Source of the DNA: Allobosea sp. BH3
Lineage (GTDB): Bacteria > Pseudomonadota > Alphaproteobacteria > Rhizobiales > Beijerinckiaceae
Direction: 5' to 3'
Assembly (NCBI RefSeq): GCF_025499465.1
Contig: NZ_JAIMCA010000001.1
Location: 806,001 to 870,000 of the forward strand
DNA: 64,000 bases
Position numbers and translations under genes: made by a program. The number at the start of each line of letters is the position of its first letter. Positions within the stretch are counted from its first letter, which is position 1. The notes under the pieces are model-generated. The model was not told the DNA's origin and searched no databases. It saw only the letters and a program-made list of their open reading frames with translations. Shown piece after piece: positions 37,261 to 46,679 of this stretch.

Positions 37261-37860
37261 ATGACCGCCGCCGCCACCATCGCTTCCCCGGATATGGCCG
37301 ATCTGCGCGCCGCCCTCGGCGGGCGCGCCATCGTGCTCGTCGGCATGATGGGCTCGGGCAAGAGTTCGGTCGGCCGCAGGCTCGCGAGCCGCCTCGGCCT
37401 GCCCTTCGTCGATGCCGACGCCGAGATCGAGACCGCGGCGGGCATGACCATCCCCGAGATTTTCGCGCAACGCGGCGAGGCCGAGTTCCGTGACGGCGAG
37501 CGCCGCGTCATCAGCCGCATTCTGGCCACGCGTGCGCCTCTCGTGCTGGCGACGGGCGGCGGTGCCTTCATGAACGCCGAAACGCGTCAGCGCGTGCAGG
37601 AACTCGGCATCTCGGTCTGGCTCAAGGCCGAGCCCGAGGTGCTGATGCGCCGCGTCCGCAAGCGCTCCAACCGCCCGCTGCTCCAGACGGCAGACCCGGA
37701 GGCGACGCTGCGGCGCATGCTGGGGGACAGGGAGCCCGTCTACGCGCTCGCGGACCTGACCATCCAGTCGAGCGACGAGCCTCACGAACTCGTGGTCGGT
37801 GACACCATCGCCGCATTGGCGGCTTATCTGGGCTCCCCGGTCGGAGCGAACGTGCCATGA
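37261..37860 (+). CDS. aroK: Shikimate kinase
   Basis: A 199-residue kinase phosphorylating shikimate at O3 in aromatic amino acid synthesis. The P-loop GMMGSGKSSVGRRLA is near residues 28-42, the shikimate-binding DADAEIE near 54-60 and the lid-side motif ATGGGAFM near 99-106. I chose ATG 37261 with GAGGAA eight bases upstream rather than the earlier in-frame ATG at 37231. It overlaps aroB by four bases (ATGA). Confidence 0.94.
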   Translation: MTAAATIASPDMADLRAALGGRAIVLVGMMGSGKSSVGRRLASRLGLPFVDADAEIETAAGMTIPEIFAQRGEAEFRDGERRVISRILATRAPLVLATGGGAFMNAETRQRVQELGISVWLKAEPEVLMRRVRKRSNRPLLQTADPEATLRRMLGDREPVYALADLTIQSSDEPHELVVGDTIAALAAYLGSPVGANVP

Positions 37861-39005
37861 CTGTGATCCTGGACAAGAAGGCCGGCGCGCGCATCGTCGT
37901 CCCCGTCGCGCTCGAGGGCCGCGCCTACGACATCCATATCGGTCGCCACCAGCTCTGCGAGGCTGCGGCGCTGATCGCCGGCTTTGCGCCGGGCGCCAAG
38001 GCCGCCCTCGTCACCGACGAGAGCGTGGCCGCGCTCCACGGCGCCGCCTTCGAGGCCTGCCTGCAGCAGGAAGGCATCGCGGCAACGCGCATCGTCATCC
38101 CGCCGGGTGAGAGCTCCAAATCCTACGCCCGGTTCGTCGCGCTGTGCGACGCTCTCCTGGAGGCGAAGATCGAGCGCAACGACCTCGTCATCGCCTTCGG
38201 CGGCGGCGTCGTCGGAGACCTGACCGGCTTCGCGGCGGCTGTGCTGCGGCGCGGCGTGCGCTTCGTACAGGTGCCGACGACGTTGCTTGCGCAGGTCGAT
38301 TCCTCAGTCGGCGGCAAGACCGGCATCAACTCTCCGCACGGCAAGAACCTGATCGGCGCCTTCCACCAGCCGGCGCTCGTCATCGCCGACACCGCGCTTC
38401 TCGACACGCTGAGCGAGCGCGAGTTCAAGGCCGGCTATGCCGAGGTGGTGAAATACGGGCTGATCGACGATCCCGGTTTCTTCGACTGGTGCGAGGCGAA
38501 CTGGGGCCGCGTCATCGCCGGCGGGCCGGAGCGGGACCATGCCGTCGCCGTCTCCTGCCGGGCCAAGGCCGCCATCGTCGCCCGCGACGAGCGCGAGGAG
38601 GGCGACCGCGCGCTCCTCAACCTCGGCCACACATTCGCTCACGCGCTGGAGCGGCTGACGAATTACGATTCCACCCGCCTCGTCCATGGCGAGGCCGTCG
38701 CCATCGGGCTCGCCCTCGCCTTCCGCTTCTCGCAGCGGCTCGGCCTCTGCCCGGGGCAGGACGCCCTTCGCGTCTCGCGCCATCTCGACCATGTCGGCCT
38801 GCCGAGCCGTCTCCAGCAGGTGCCGGGCGGTCCCGGCAGCGCCGACCAGATCGTCGAGGCGATGACGCAGGACAAGAAGGTCAAGCGCGGTGTGCTGACC
38901 TTCATCCTGGCGCGCGGCATCGGCCGAAGCTTCATCGCGCCGGGCGTCGCCGCCGACGAGGTGCGCGGCTTCATCGAGACGGAACTGGCCGCCAGCGCCG
39001 CCTGA
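37857..39005 (+). CDS. aroB: 3-dehydroquinate synthase
   Basis: A 382-residue NAD-dependent lyase converting DAHP to 3-dehydroquinate. Family motifs are clear: FGGGVVGDLTGFAAAVLRRG (about residues 113-132), PTTLLAQVDSSVGGKTGIN (about 140-158), GKNLIGAFHQP (about 161-171) and NLGHTFAHALE (about 256-266), the last with a zinc-ligand histidine. It is translationally coupled to aroK. The aroK-aroB pair next to xerD is conserved in alphaproteobacteria. Confidence 0.95.
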   Translation: MTVILDKKAGARIVVPVALEGRAYDIHIGRHQLCEAAALIAGFAPGAKAALVTDESVAALHGAAFEACLQQEGIAATRIVIPPGESSKSYARFVALCDALLEAKIERNDLVIAFGGGVVGDLTGFAAAVLRRGVRFVQVPTTLLAQVDSSVGGKTGINSPHGKNLIGAFHQPALVIADTALLDTLSEREFKAGYAEVVKYGLIDDPGFFDWCEANWGRVIAGGPERDHAVAVSCRAKAAIVARDEREEGDRALLNLGHTFAHALERLTNYDSTRLVHGEAVAIGLALAFRFSQRLGLCPGQDALRVSRHLDHVGLPSRLQQVPGGPGSADQIVEAMTQDKKVKRGVLTFILARGIGRSFIAPGVAADEVRGFIETELAASAA

Positions 39006-39012
39006 GCAGCCG

Positions 39013-39348
39013 TCAGGCCAGACCTGCCTTGGCGAGGAAATCCGTCGCGCGGTAGCTCGGGTCGACGCCCTCTACGATCATCGTCACGCTGCGCGCGTTC
39101 TCCGTCCGCAACGGCAGGATCTCGCGATAGCCCGGCGAGTCGTACCAGGCCCGCGCCCGCCCGCGATCCGGAAAGGCGATCACCACGAGATCGCCGGGCC
39201 ACGGCCCCTCGACGATCTCCGGTGTCGCGCCATGGATCAGGAACCGGCCGTCATAAGGTTCGAGCGTCGCGTCGATGCGCCGGATGTATTCGATGATCTC
39301 CAGGCCGAGCCGGACATCCTGCAGATGGGCGATGGCGTAGGCGGTCAT
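39013..39348 (-). CDS. DUF1330 domain-containing protein
   Basis: A 111-residue protein of the DUF1330 dimeric alpha/beta-barrel family. It contains YIRRIDATLEPYDGRFLIHGATPEIVEG and the family hallmark ARAWYDSPGYREILPLR (about residues 66-82). ATG 39348 has GGAG seven bases upstream; the earlier ATG 39363 is inside that region. It converges on aroB with an eight-base gap. The function is unknown, possibly small-molecule oxidation like other ABM-fold proteins. Confidence 0.87.
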   Translation of the reverse strand: MTAYAIAHLQDVRLGLEIIEYIRRIDATLEPYDGRFLIHGATPEIVEGPWPGDLVVIAFPDRGRARAWYDSPGYREILPLRTENARSVTMIVEGVDPSYRATDFLAKAGLA

Positions 39349-39408
39349 CCATGTCTCCTTCACGATGGCCCTGATGGGGCGTCGCGAAGGACCCTGCAGC
39401 CGCGAGCG

Positions 39409-39449
39409 CCGCAGGTCGATTACCTGCGGGGTTATCGTCCGCCGATAAC
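39409..39449 (-). terminator. Tandem hairpins after the antiporter gene
   Basis: Two perfect inverted repeats in a row: CCGCAGGT/ACCTGCGG (39409-39416 with 39422-39429) and GTTATCG/CGATAAC (39431-39437 with 39443-39449). They directly follow the antiporter stop on the minus strand and precede the DUF1330 gene, so they probably end or attenuate the antiporter transcript. Confidence 0.6.
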
Positions 39450-39460
39450 GCTGAAATGCT

Positions 39461-40567
39461 CTAGGGGCTAAACACCAGCACGAGGAAGACGAAGAAGACG
39501 GCGAGATGCACCGCTCCTTCCAGCATGGTGGTGCGCGTGCCGGTGAAGGTCAGCGTCGAGAGCAGCAGCGTCATCGCCGCGATGACCATGTTCGTCGCCG
39601 ACAGGCCGAGCACGACCGGCTGGCCGGTGAACACGCCGATCAGCAGCACGGCCGGCACGGTCATGCCCAGCGTCGAGGCCGCCGCGCCGAGGCACAGATT
39701 GACGGCGCGCTGCAGCTGGTTGCCGGTGATGGCACGGAGCGCCGCAATGCATTCCGGCGTGAACACCACCATCGCGATCAGGATGCCGCCGAGCGCCGCC
39801 GGCGCCCCGAGTTGGCCGATGCCGAAATCAAGGACCTTGGCCAGGCTTTTCGACAGGATGACGATCGGCAGGATGTTGGCGAGCAGCAGCCCGATGCGAG
39901 GCAGCAATTCACCCGCTGCGGGACGGGCCCGCGCGTCCTTCGCAACCGCGGCCGCCGCCGGTTTGCCGTCTTCCTCCGGCTCGCGGAAGAACATGCTGTG
40001 GCGGCCGGTCTGGAGCGCGAGGAAGGCGCCATAGAGTGCGACCGTGAAGATCGAGAAGGCGACCGCCTGGAAAGGCGTCAGTGTGCCGTCCTGCGTCGAG
40101 GTCGTGAAGTTGGGAAGGAAGAGGGGGATGACCGTGAGCGGAATGATCACCGCCAGGTACGAGGAAGCGCCCTTCAGGTTGTAGCGCTGCTGGAAGTGCC
40201 GCAGGCCGCCGATGAGGAGGCCGACGCCGACCACGCCGTTGAGCACGATCATCAGCACCGCGAACATCGTATCGCGGCCGAGCGTCGGCGCGCCGGTGGC
40301 GCCGAGCATCACGGCGCCGACCAGCGCGACCTCGATGATGACGATCGAAAGTGTCAGGATCAGCGTGCCATAGGGCTCGCCTAGTCTTTCGGCCAGTTCC
40401 TCCGCCTCATGCACCACGCCGAAGGAAGACCAGACGATGACGCCAAGCAGCCACAGGAAGAGCAGCAGCGACGGCACCGGGGCGCCCAGTTGGCCGAGCA
40501 GAGTATCGCCAAACAATAGAAATACGGCGACAGAGGCCCAAGCGCAGGCAAGGCGGAAGATCATCAT
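39461..40567 (-). CDS. Calcium/proton antiporter, CaCA (ChaA-like) family
   Basis: A 368-residue inner-membrane protein with about ten or eleven hydrophobic segments. The two internal alpha repeats of the CaCA superfamily are visible: HEAEELAERLGEPYGTLILTLSIVIIEV (about residues 53-80) and TPECIAALRAITGNQLQRAVNLCLGAAASTLGMT (about 260-293), each with the ion-binding glutamate. The hydrophilic centre (about 200-220) is the usual cytoplasmic loop. It exports Ca2+ (or Na+/K+) in exchange for protons. It is a single gene with downstream hairpins. Confidence 0.86.
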   Translation of the reverse strand: MMIFRLACAWASVAVFLLFGDTLLGQLGAPVPSLLLFLWLLGVIVWSSFGVVHEAEELAERLGEPYGTLILTLSIVIIEVALVGAVMLGATGAPTLGRDTMFAVLMIVLNGVVGVGLLIGGLRHFQQRYNLKGASSYLAVIIPLTVIPLFLPNFTTSTQDGTLTPFQAVAFSIFTVALYGAFLALQTGRHSMFFREPEEDGKPAAAAVAKDARARPAAGELLPRIGLLLANILPIVILSKSLAKVLDFGIGQLGAPAALGGILIAMVVFTPECIAALRAITGNQLQRAVNLCLGAAASTLGMTVPAVLLIGVFTGQPVVLGLSATNMVIAAMTLLLSTLTFTGTRTTMLEGAVHLAVFFVFLVLVFSP

Positions 40568-40663
40568 GCTGAAATGGCTCTGAGAGTCGGCGGGAATGCG
40601 GCGATAGTCGCATAATCCCCCGGCCCTGTCTCGGTAAACGCCCTCCTGACCGCGGCTGGGAGG

Positions 40664-41644
40664 CTATTTCTTCTCAAATTGATCGAGGACGGCGGCTCCA
40701 TCAGCTCCGGCGCCGCGACGCCATTCCTCGACGACACCCTTGCCGGCCTTCGCCAGCGCCTGGGCGAGATCGGGCGACACATCGGTGCGGATCACGACCT
40801 TGTTGGCTCGCATCCGGGCATAGTTTTCATCGAGCCGGGTGAGGATCGCAGACCACTGCCGCTGCTCGGTCTCCTTCGCCGCAGCGTCCACGACCTGCCT
40901 GAGGTCCGCCGGCAGCGCTTCATAGGCAGCGAGATTCACCGTCGCGATGGAGATCGGCATCGCATAGTTCACTTCGGTGAAATGCGGCAGGAAATCCCAG
41001 AGATTGCGCCCCGCACCGCCATCGCCGGAAGACAGCACGGCAACGACGGATCCGTCCTTCACCTTCGGCATGGCGTCCGCGAAGGACAGGTTGGCGGCGC
41101 TCGCCCCGGCGGCGTTCATCACCGCGGTCGAGGTGGCGTCGTAGGTCCGAATCGCAAGACCCCGCAGGCTCGCGGCCGAATCCAGGGGCGCCTTCGACCA
41201 GATGCCCGAGGCCGGCCAGGGCGTCGTGTAGAGGATCTTCTGGCCGAACGTTGCCAGCCGCTTCTCATAGACCGGCCGCGCCAGATCGGTGAGGCGGCGC
41301 GCGTCAGTGACCGACGTCGCCAGGAAGGGCAGCGAGGACAGGCCGAACAACGGGTCGACCGCGCCGAGCGCTCCCGCGAACGCATCGCCCGCGGCAACCT
41401 CGCCCTTCTGGACGGCCGCGATCATCTGGGCCGATTTGATGCCGCGCTTGGCATCGAAGCTGGGGCGGATCGTCAGGCGCCCGCCGGCCCGTTCATTGAC
41501 CAGCTTGGCGAAGGTCGCGACGCCCTCACCGGGAATGGCCGTTTCCGGATATTCCGTAGGCATCTCCCAGCTCGTCTGCGCAACGACAGCACCCGCGCCG
41601 AAGACGAAGCTGGAGACGAGAAAACCGGCGGCAAGCCATCGCAT
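40664..41644 (-). CDS. TRAP transporter substrate-binding protein DctP
   Basis: A 326-residue periplasmic binding protein. I chose ATG 41644 because GAGGGAA lies seven bases upstream and a signal peptide follows (LAAGFLVSSFVFGAGAVVAQ, cleavage near residue 23). The mature protein begins TSWEMPTEYPE and contains the conserved TRAP arginine region LRGLAIRTYDATSTAVMNAAGA (about residues 155-176). No DctQ or DctM membrane subunits are adjacent, so it is an orphan component. The ligand is unknown. Confidence 0.85.
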   Translation of the reverse strand: MRWLAAGFLVSSFVFGAGAVVAQTSWEMPTEYPETAIPGEGVATFAKLVNERAGGRLTIRPSFDAKRGIKSAQMIAAVQKGEVAAGDAFAGALGAVDPLFGLSSLPFLATSVTDARRLTDLARPVYEKRLATFGQKILYTTPWPASGIWSKAPLDSAASLRGLAIRTYDATSTAVMNAAGASAANLSFADAMPKVKDGSVVAVLSSGDGGAGRNLWDFLPHFTEVNYAMPISIATVNLAAYEALPADLRQVVDAAAKETEQRQWSAILTRLDENYARMRANKVVIRTDVSPDLAQALAKAGKGVVEEWRRGAGADGAAVLDQFEKK

Positions 41645-41700
41645 GACAATTTCCCTCGATCGATTTGCCGGATGATTCCAGCAAGAGGGAATGCCCCTCG

Positions 41701-43515
41701 TCAATCCGCCCGCAATTTCTGAGCCAGCGGGCTCACCGCTTCCTCGGCGGTCGCAACCGGCTTGTCGCTGACCAGATACTGCGCCCGCGCCAGCGCCGCG
41801 AAGCGTCCGCCCTTGGCGACGAGCTCGTCAAAGGTGCCCATCTCCTCGACCTCGCCCTGCTCGAAGACGAGGATGCGGTCGGCATTGCGGATCGTCGCGA
41901 GGCGGTGCGCGATGACGAAGGTGGTGCGGCCCTTCATCACCTCCTCCAGTGCCTTCTGCAGCTTGACCTCGGTGGCCGCGTCGAGCGCCGAGGTCGCCTC
42001 ATCGAGGATCAGGATCGGCGGATTCTTGAGCAGGGCGCGCGCAATCGAGAGCCGCTGGCGCTCGCCGCCCGAGAGCGTGCGGCCGCGCTCGCCGACCAGC
42101 GTGTCGAGCCCGTCGGGCTGGCGGGCCATCACCTCGGCCGCCTGCGCGCGCTCAAGCGCCTGCATCATTTCCGTATCGGTGGCGTCCGGCTTGCCGACCT
42201 GCAGGTTCTCGCGGATCGAGCGGGCGAAGAGCATCGGCTCCTGGAAGACGACGCCGATATTGCGCCGGAGCGACAGCAGCGAGATCTCGCGGATGTCCAG
42301 TCCGTCGACGACGATCCGCCCCGATTGCGGATCGAAGGCGCGATGCAGCAGGCCGAGCGTCGTCGACTTGCCCGAGCCGGTGGAGCCGACGACGGCGATG
42401 GTCTCGCCGGGCCTGACCGAGAAGGAGACGTCGCGCACCGCAGCGCGCTTGCCGTCATAGGAGAAGGAGACGTCCTCGAAGGCGACCGCGCCTTCGAGCC
42501 GGCCCGGGTCCTTGGCGTTGGCCGGGTCGCGCACGCTCGGCAGCGTATCCAGCACCTCGAAGAACTCGCGCATCTTCGGCGCCTGCATGAAGATGAAGTT
42601 GACGAAGCCGACGATCTGCTCGAGCCGCCCGACCAGCATGGTGGCGAAGCCCATGAAGGTGACGATCTCGCCGACCGTCGTCTGGCCATGCATCAGCAGC
42701 CAGGTGCCGACGATGAAGATCAGCAGCACGGTCAGCGTCGCCGAGGCCCGCGTCGCGACATTGGCGACGGCCCACCAGGACAGGACCGGCAGCTGCGCAT
42801 TCAGCAGGTTCGTGATCGTGGAGCGCAGACCCCTGACCTCGGCTTCGATGCGGGTGAAGCTCTGGATCACCGGCACGTTGCCGAGCGCGTCAGAGGCCCG
42901 CTCGGCCAGGTTGGAGTGGTAGGTCTCGACATTGCTCTGCAGCCGGTCGGTCTTGCGCAGCACGAAGGCGGTAAGCCCGCCGAACAGCAGGACGAGGAAG
43001 ATCAGCAGCAGCCCGAGCTGCCAGTTCTTCCAGACGGTGAAGGGCAGCAGCACGAACAGCGCCACGGCCGAGGCGCAATGTTCGCGGAAGAAGGAGAGCC
43101 AGAGCGCCCACATCGCGTTGGTGCCGTCGAGCATCACCTTCAGCACGCGCCCGGAATGGGTCTGCGTGTGGTAGGCGAGCGGCAGGGTGAGCGCGTGCTC
43201 GAAATAGCGCGCCATCACGGCCAGCCGCGCGCGATGCGCCAGCCTGTCGGCATGCAGCGCGACGATGACGCCCATAACGATGTTGACGAGCCCGAAGCCG
43301 ACCCAGGCGAAGATCAGCAGGTTGATGCTGTCCCAGGTGAGCTTCCCACCGGAGGACTGGATCGTGGTCAGCCGGTCGATCAGCGCGCCAAACAGCATCG
43401 GCTCCGCGAAGGAGACGGCGGCCAGCAGGACGTTGGCCAGGGCCAGAAGGACGCCGAGGCGCCTTTCCGATCCGAGCTCACCGAGGACACGGGCATAGAG
43501 CGAGAGCAGAGACAT
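41701..43515 (-). CDS. ndvA: Glucan ABC exporter (NdvA/ChvA-type), fused permease-ATPase
   Basis: A 604-residue half-size exporter. I chose ATG 43515, where the typical NdvA N-terminus [15 protein letters not shown] begins; the frame is open far upstream as GC-rich noise. The membrane domain (about residues 15-320, six spans, with [14 protein letters not shown]) is followed by the ATPase domain with Walker [10 protein letters not shown] (about 376), signature [16 protein letters not shown] (about 480) and Walker [15 protein letters not shown]. NdvA/ChvA exports cyclic beta-1,2-glucan to the periplasm for osmoadaptation and host interaction. No ndvB synthase is in the window. Confidence 0.88.
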   Translation of the reverse strand: MSLLSLYARVLGELGSERRLGVLLALANVLLAAVSFAEPMLFGALIDRLTTIQSSGGKLTWDSINLLIFAWVGFGLVNIVMGVIVALHADRLAHRARLAVMARYFEHALTLPLAYHTQTHSGRVLKVMLDGTNAMWALWLSFFREHCASAVALFVLLPFTVWKNWQLGLLLIFLVLLFGGLTAFVLRKTDRLQSNVETYHSNLAERASDALGNVPVIQSFTRIEAEVRGLRSTITNLLNAQLPVLSWWAVANVATRASATLTVLLIFIVGTWLLMHGQTTVGEIVTFMGFATMLVGRLEQIVGFVNFIFMQAPKMREFFEVLDTLPSVRDPANAKDPGRLEGAVAFEDVSFSYDGKRAAVRDVSFSVRPGETIAVVGSTGSGKSTTLGLLHRAFDPQSGRIVVDGLDIREISLLSLRRNIGVVFQEPMLFARSIRENLQVGKPDATDTEMMQALERAQAAEVMARQPDGLDTLVGERGRTLSGGERQRLSIARALLKNPPILILDEATSALDAATEVKLQKALEEVMKGRTTFVIAHRLATIRNADRILVFEQGEVEEMGTFDELVAKGGRFAALARAQYLVSDKPVATAEEAVSPLAQKLRAD

Positions 43516-43668
43516 TCCCGAATCCTTATCCGATCCTTCTCGCGACGCGAAGCTGTAGACTTGAAGCGACTGGCGTAAGGCTCGCTCAAGCCGCCGCACC
43601 CTATGATGACCGCGACTGCATATACGAGGCGCCCCAGTTGCGGCGGCAGCCGCACTCCAAGGTGTGTC

Positions 43669-44439
43669 ATGGATATCGCCACCGCGATCGGCGTCATCGG
43701 CGGCATTGCCACGATCTGCACGCTGATCATCATCGATGGTGGTAATTTCGCCGCCTATTGGGACAAGCACGCGGCGATCATCATCTTCGGCGGCTCCACG
43801 GCCGCGACGATGCTGCGCTTCCCGTTCTCCGTGATCATGCACGGCCTGCCCATGGGCATCCGCTTCGCCTTCACCCTGCGCTCCATCCATCCGCGCGAGT
43901 TGATCGACGAGATCACCCGCGTCGCCGAGATCGCCCGCAAGAGCGGCCCGGTCGCGCTCGAAGGCGCCGAAGTCTCCGATCCCTTCCTGCAGCAGGGGCT
44001 GCGTTACATCGCGGACGGCTACGACAAGGACTTCATCCGCGACACGATGGAGCGGGATCGCGACAATTTCCTGCAGCGCCTCGATGAGGGCTCCAAGCTC
44101 TATCGCGCCATCGGAGACTGCGCGCCGGCCTGGGGCATGATCGGCACGATCATCGGCATGGTCGGCATGTTCGCCAACATGTCGGACCCCGCCAAGCTCG
44201 GCCCCTCCATGGCCGTCGCGCTGCTGGCCACGCTCTACGGCGCGCTCGTCGCTAACATGCTGACGCTGCCGATCGCCGACAAGCTGCACATCAAGCTCGA
44301 GGAGGAGGAAATCTCGCGCACGCTGATCATCGACGGCGTGCTGCAGATGCGCGACAACAAGAGCCCGACCCTGGTGCGCGAAATGCTGCTGGCCTATCTG
44401 CCCGATCATCATCGGGCCGAAATGGCCGAGGCGGCCTGA
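43669..44439 (+). CDS. motA: Flagellar motor stator protein MotA
   Basis: A 256-residue protein with four membrane helices. I chose ATG 43669 (AAGG six bases upstream). The motif [28 protein letters not shown] (cytoplasmic loop, about residues 86-113) and the region with [20 protein letters not shown] (about 150-169) are conserved in MotA/PomA, including the proline of the third helix. With MotB it forms the ion channel that turns the flagellum. motB follows after 13 bases. Confidence 0.92.
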   Translation: MDIATAIGVIGGIATICTLIIIDGGNFAAYWDKHAAIIIFGGSTAATMLRFPFSVIMHGLPMGIRFAFTLRSIHPRELIDEITRVAEIARKSGPVALEGAEVSDPFLQQGLRYIADGYDKDFIRDTMERDRDNFLQRLDEGSKLYRAIGDCAPAWGMIGTIIGMVGMFANMSDPAKLGPSMAVALLATLYGALVANMLTLPIADKLHIKLEEEEISRTLIIDGVLQMRDNKSPTLVREMLLAYLPDHHRAEMAEAA

Positions 44440-44452
44440 CGGGTCCCCGGCG

Positions 44453-45277
44453 ATGGCACGCAAAAAAGGGGGAGGCCATGGCGGTCACGGCTGGTTCGTG
44501 ACCTTCGCCGATCTCATGGCGCTGCTGATGAGCTTCTTCGTCATGGTGGCGGCCTATTCGACCATGGACAAGCAGAAGCTCCAGATCGTCGCCGGCTCGA
44601 TGCGCGAGGCCTTCGGCAATCAGCCCGACAACCGCCTCTCCGGCATTGTCGAGATCGACGGCATCCCGACCAAGACCCACATCAAGAACACCTATATCAA
44701 GCCGCTCGAGGACGCCTCCGACAAGACCGCGCCGAACCAGAACACCCAGAAGGAAGAGGGCCTGATCTCGGCGACGCAGGATCGCGGCTTCGCGCTTGCG
44801 GCCGCCTCGCTGCGGCAGGCCCTGCGCGAGATGCCGGAGATTGCCGATCTCTCCCGCAACATCCTGATCGAGGTCTCGGACGAGGGCCTCGACGTCCAGC
44901 TCGTCGACCAGGAGGGGCGCGCCATGTTCGCGGAGGGCTCGGCCCAGCCGAACGAGCGCATGCGCAAGGTCCTCGCCGCGGTCGCGCCGACGCTGCGGCG
45001 CATGCCCAACAAGGTGGCGATCTCCGGCCATACCGCCACGCCGCGACCGGGATCTCCGCCGGAGGGGGACCTCTGGGGCCTCTCGATCGCACGCGCCAGC
45101 TCTGTTCGCGAGATTCTCGCCAATGCCGGCGTTCCGAACGATCGGTTCGTCTCAGTCACCGGCAAGGGCAATACCGAGCCGCTGATCAAGGACAATCCCT
45201 ACCTGCCCTATAACCGCCGCATCGGGATCTCTCTGAGGGCGGAGGCCTCTGCCCTGCCGACCGGGCTGAAGCCCTGA
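44453..45277 (+). CDS. motB: Flagellar motor stator protein MotB
   Basis: A 274-residue protein with one N-terminal membrane helix carrying the essential ion-binding aspartate in [14 protein letters not shown] (about residues 18-31). A linker follows, then a C-terminal OmpA-like peptidoglycan-binding domain (about 135-265) with [14 protein letters not shown] and [18 protein letters not shown]. Its aspartate and hydrophobic context fit a proton rather than a sodium stator, but this is only a guess. Its presence with cheR/cheB at the start of the window indicates a swimming bacterium. Confidence 0.92.
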   Translation: MARKKGGGHGGHGWFVTFADLMALLMSFFVMVAAYSTMDKQKLQIVAGSMREAFGNQPDNRLSGIVEIDGIPTKTHIKNTYIKPLEDASDKTAPNQNTQKEEGLISATQDRGFALAAASLRQALREMPEIADLSRNILIEVSDEGLDVQLVDQEGRAMFAEGSAQPNERMRKVLAAVAPTLRRMPNKVAISGHTATPRPGSPPEGDLWGLSIARASSVREILANAGVPNDRFVSVTGKGNTEPLIKDNPYLPYNRRIGISLRAEASALPTGLKP

Positions 45278-45283
45278 GAATCC

Positions 45284-45362
45284 GATAGGCGCCATTCTCG
45301 GGCGCGACCCCAGGATTTCGGAAGCCAGCGCGCTCCTCAAGAGCTTCCCGGGTCAAGCCCGA
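45284..45362. repeat. Extragenic repeat, CGGGTCAAGCCCGAG family, copy 1
   Basis: This contains TTTCGGAAGCCAGCGCG and CGGGTCAAGCCCGAGAA. Both halves match, with some changes, the element at 61199-61297 (TCTCGGAAACCAGCGCC and CGGGCTTGACCCGAG). It lies between convergent motB and the small protein gene, whose stop it touches. Confidence 0.5.
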
Positions 45363-45649
45363 GAAGGACGGAGTGCATCCACAAGCGCCTCCGGCGTCAC
45401 CTCGTCCATCGCCATCTGGAGCTTGAAGGCGCGGGTCTTCTCGCCGGGCTTCATCACGAGGATGACGGTCTCGCTGCCGGGACAGGCGGGATCGGCGCAG
45501 ATGATCTCGTTGACCGCGACCGCGGCCGTCTCGCCGAGGCCGAGCAGGTCCCGCACCTGCTCCTTCAGCCGCTCGGCAGTCGCCTTCGCCGCGGCTTTCG
45601 CCTCGTTCCCCTTGCGGGCCGCAGGCCCGCCGAAGAGCCCGAAGCGCAT
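45353..45649 (-). CDS. Small conserved-type protein at the end of the zinc gene block
   Basis: A 98-residue protein. I chose ATG 45649, just eight bases after the WD40 stop. A lysine/alanine-rich helical start (PAARKGNEAKAAAKATAERLK, split here) is followed by a compact domain with AVAVNEIICADPACPGSETVILVM, containing two cysteines spaced CADPAC that could bind a metal, and a C-terminal KLQMAMDEVTPEALVDAL. I do not recognise a named family. Its position after CobW and WD40 genes suggests a role in metal homeostasis, which is inference. Confidence 0.65.
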   Translation of the reverse strand: MRFGLFGGPAARKGNEAKAAAKATAERLKEQVRDLLGLGETAAVAVNEIICADPACPGSETVILVMKPGEKTRAFKLQMAMDEVTPEALVDALRPSRA

Positions 45650-45656
45650 CGCGGCT

Positions 45657-46664
45657 CTAGCTCGGCAGGGCGAGCACGCCGGCCGCGCCGTCCTCGGCGC
45701 CGAAGGCGAGCTGCTTGCCGGCCTTGTCCCAGGCGAAGGCGCTGATGCCGCTGCCGCGCGCGGGCGGCCGCACCAGAAGCTCCGAGCCATCGGTCAGCCG
45801 CACCATCAGGATGCAGCCATCGTCATAGCCGATGGCCAGCACCAGCGCCCCCGGGTGGAAGGCGACGCGGGTGACGCGCGCATGGCGCACGCCGCATTCG
45901 CGCGGCGCCTTGCCCTGCGGCCCGTCGCCCTGGAACGGCCAGACGATGGCGCCGTCCGCCCCGCTGGAGGCGAGCCACAGGCCGTCATGGGACCATGAGA
46001 GCGAGCGGGGCTTCGCCGGGTAGCCGGTCATCCGCATATGGCTCGGCTTGTCGCCCAGCTTCCAGCCATGCAGCGCGTTCTCCTGCATGGAGGTGACGAT
46101 GAAGCGCCCGTCCGGAGACCAGGCCACATCGATATGCGAGCCCTTCCATTCAAGGAATTCCGGTTTCGCCTCGGTGTTCGGATACCAGAGCGAGACGCCG
46201 TTCATCTGGCCGATGGCGAGGCGATAGCCCTTGGGCGCGAAGACGAGGCCCTGCGGCGTGCTGGCAGCTTCGAGCGTGCGGATGCGGCCCTTCTCGTCGC
46301 GGGCCTGCACAGTCTTGCCGCTGTTCCAGGCCAGGTTGCCCGAGGCCGAGAGCGTGATCGCGTCGACCCAGCGCCGCTTCGAATCCTTGGCGATCTCGAT
46401 CGGTTGGCCTTCGAAACCCGTCGCGACGACGCGCCCGTCATCACCACCGGAGATCAGTCGCTCGCTGTCGCCGACGGCGCAGAGGATGCCGCCGGCATGG
46501 GCTTCGACGAATTCCGTCGCGCCCTCGCGCCAGCGCAGCACGCGCCCGTCGGCGAGCGCGAAGACGAGCCCCTGCTTCAGCCAGTGGGCGACTACGACAT
46601 GGGTCTCCGCCGCGATCGGCGTGACGTGCTCGCGCAGCGAGACGGGTTTGTCAGTGGTGTTCAT
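45657..46664 (-). CDS. WD40 repeat protein
   Basis: A 335-residue beta-propeller protein. Repeats of about 40 residues can be seen, for instance VDAITLSASGNLAWNSG, HIDVAWSPDGRFIVTSM, RSLSWSHDGLWLASSG, TRVAFHPGALVLAIGY and SAFAWDKAGKQLAFG, each with the blade-closing hydrophobic-S/P-G pattern. There is no signal peptide, so it is cytoplasmic. It follows the CobW-type GTPase after 15 bases on the same strand. WD40 genes next to zinc-linked CobW genes are common in Hyphomicrobiales, and a partner role for the GTPase is likely but unproven. Confidence 0.85.
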   Translation of the reverse strand: MNTTDKPVSLREHVTPIAAETHVVVAHWLKQGLVFALADGRVLRWREGATEFVEAHAGGILCAVGDSERLISGGDDGRVVATGFEGQPIEIAKDSKRRWVDAITLSASGNLAWNSGKTVQARDEKGRIRTLEAASTPQGLVFAPKGYRLAIGQMNGVSLWYPNTEAKPEFLEWKGSHIDVAWSPDGRFIVTSMQENALHGWKLGDKPSHMRMTGYPAKPRSLSWSHDGLWLASSGADGAIVWPFQGDGPQGKAPRECGVRHARVTRVAFHPGALVLAIGYDDGCILMVRLTDGSELLVRPPARGSGISAFAWDKAGKQLAFGAEDGAAGVLALPS

Positions 46665-46679
46665 GACGCGGCTTTTACG

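Noticed and set aside
41665..43578. 637-codon plus-strand frame opposite ndvA
   Set aside because: The minus-strand frame encodes an unmistakable exporter with all ATPase motifs; the opposite frame is a composition artefact.
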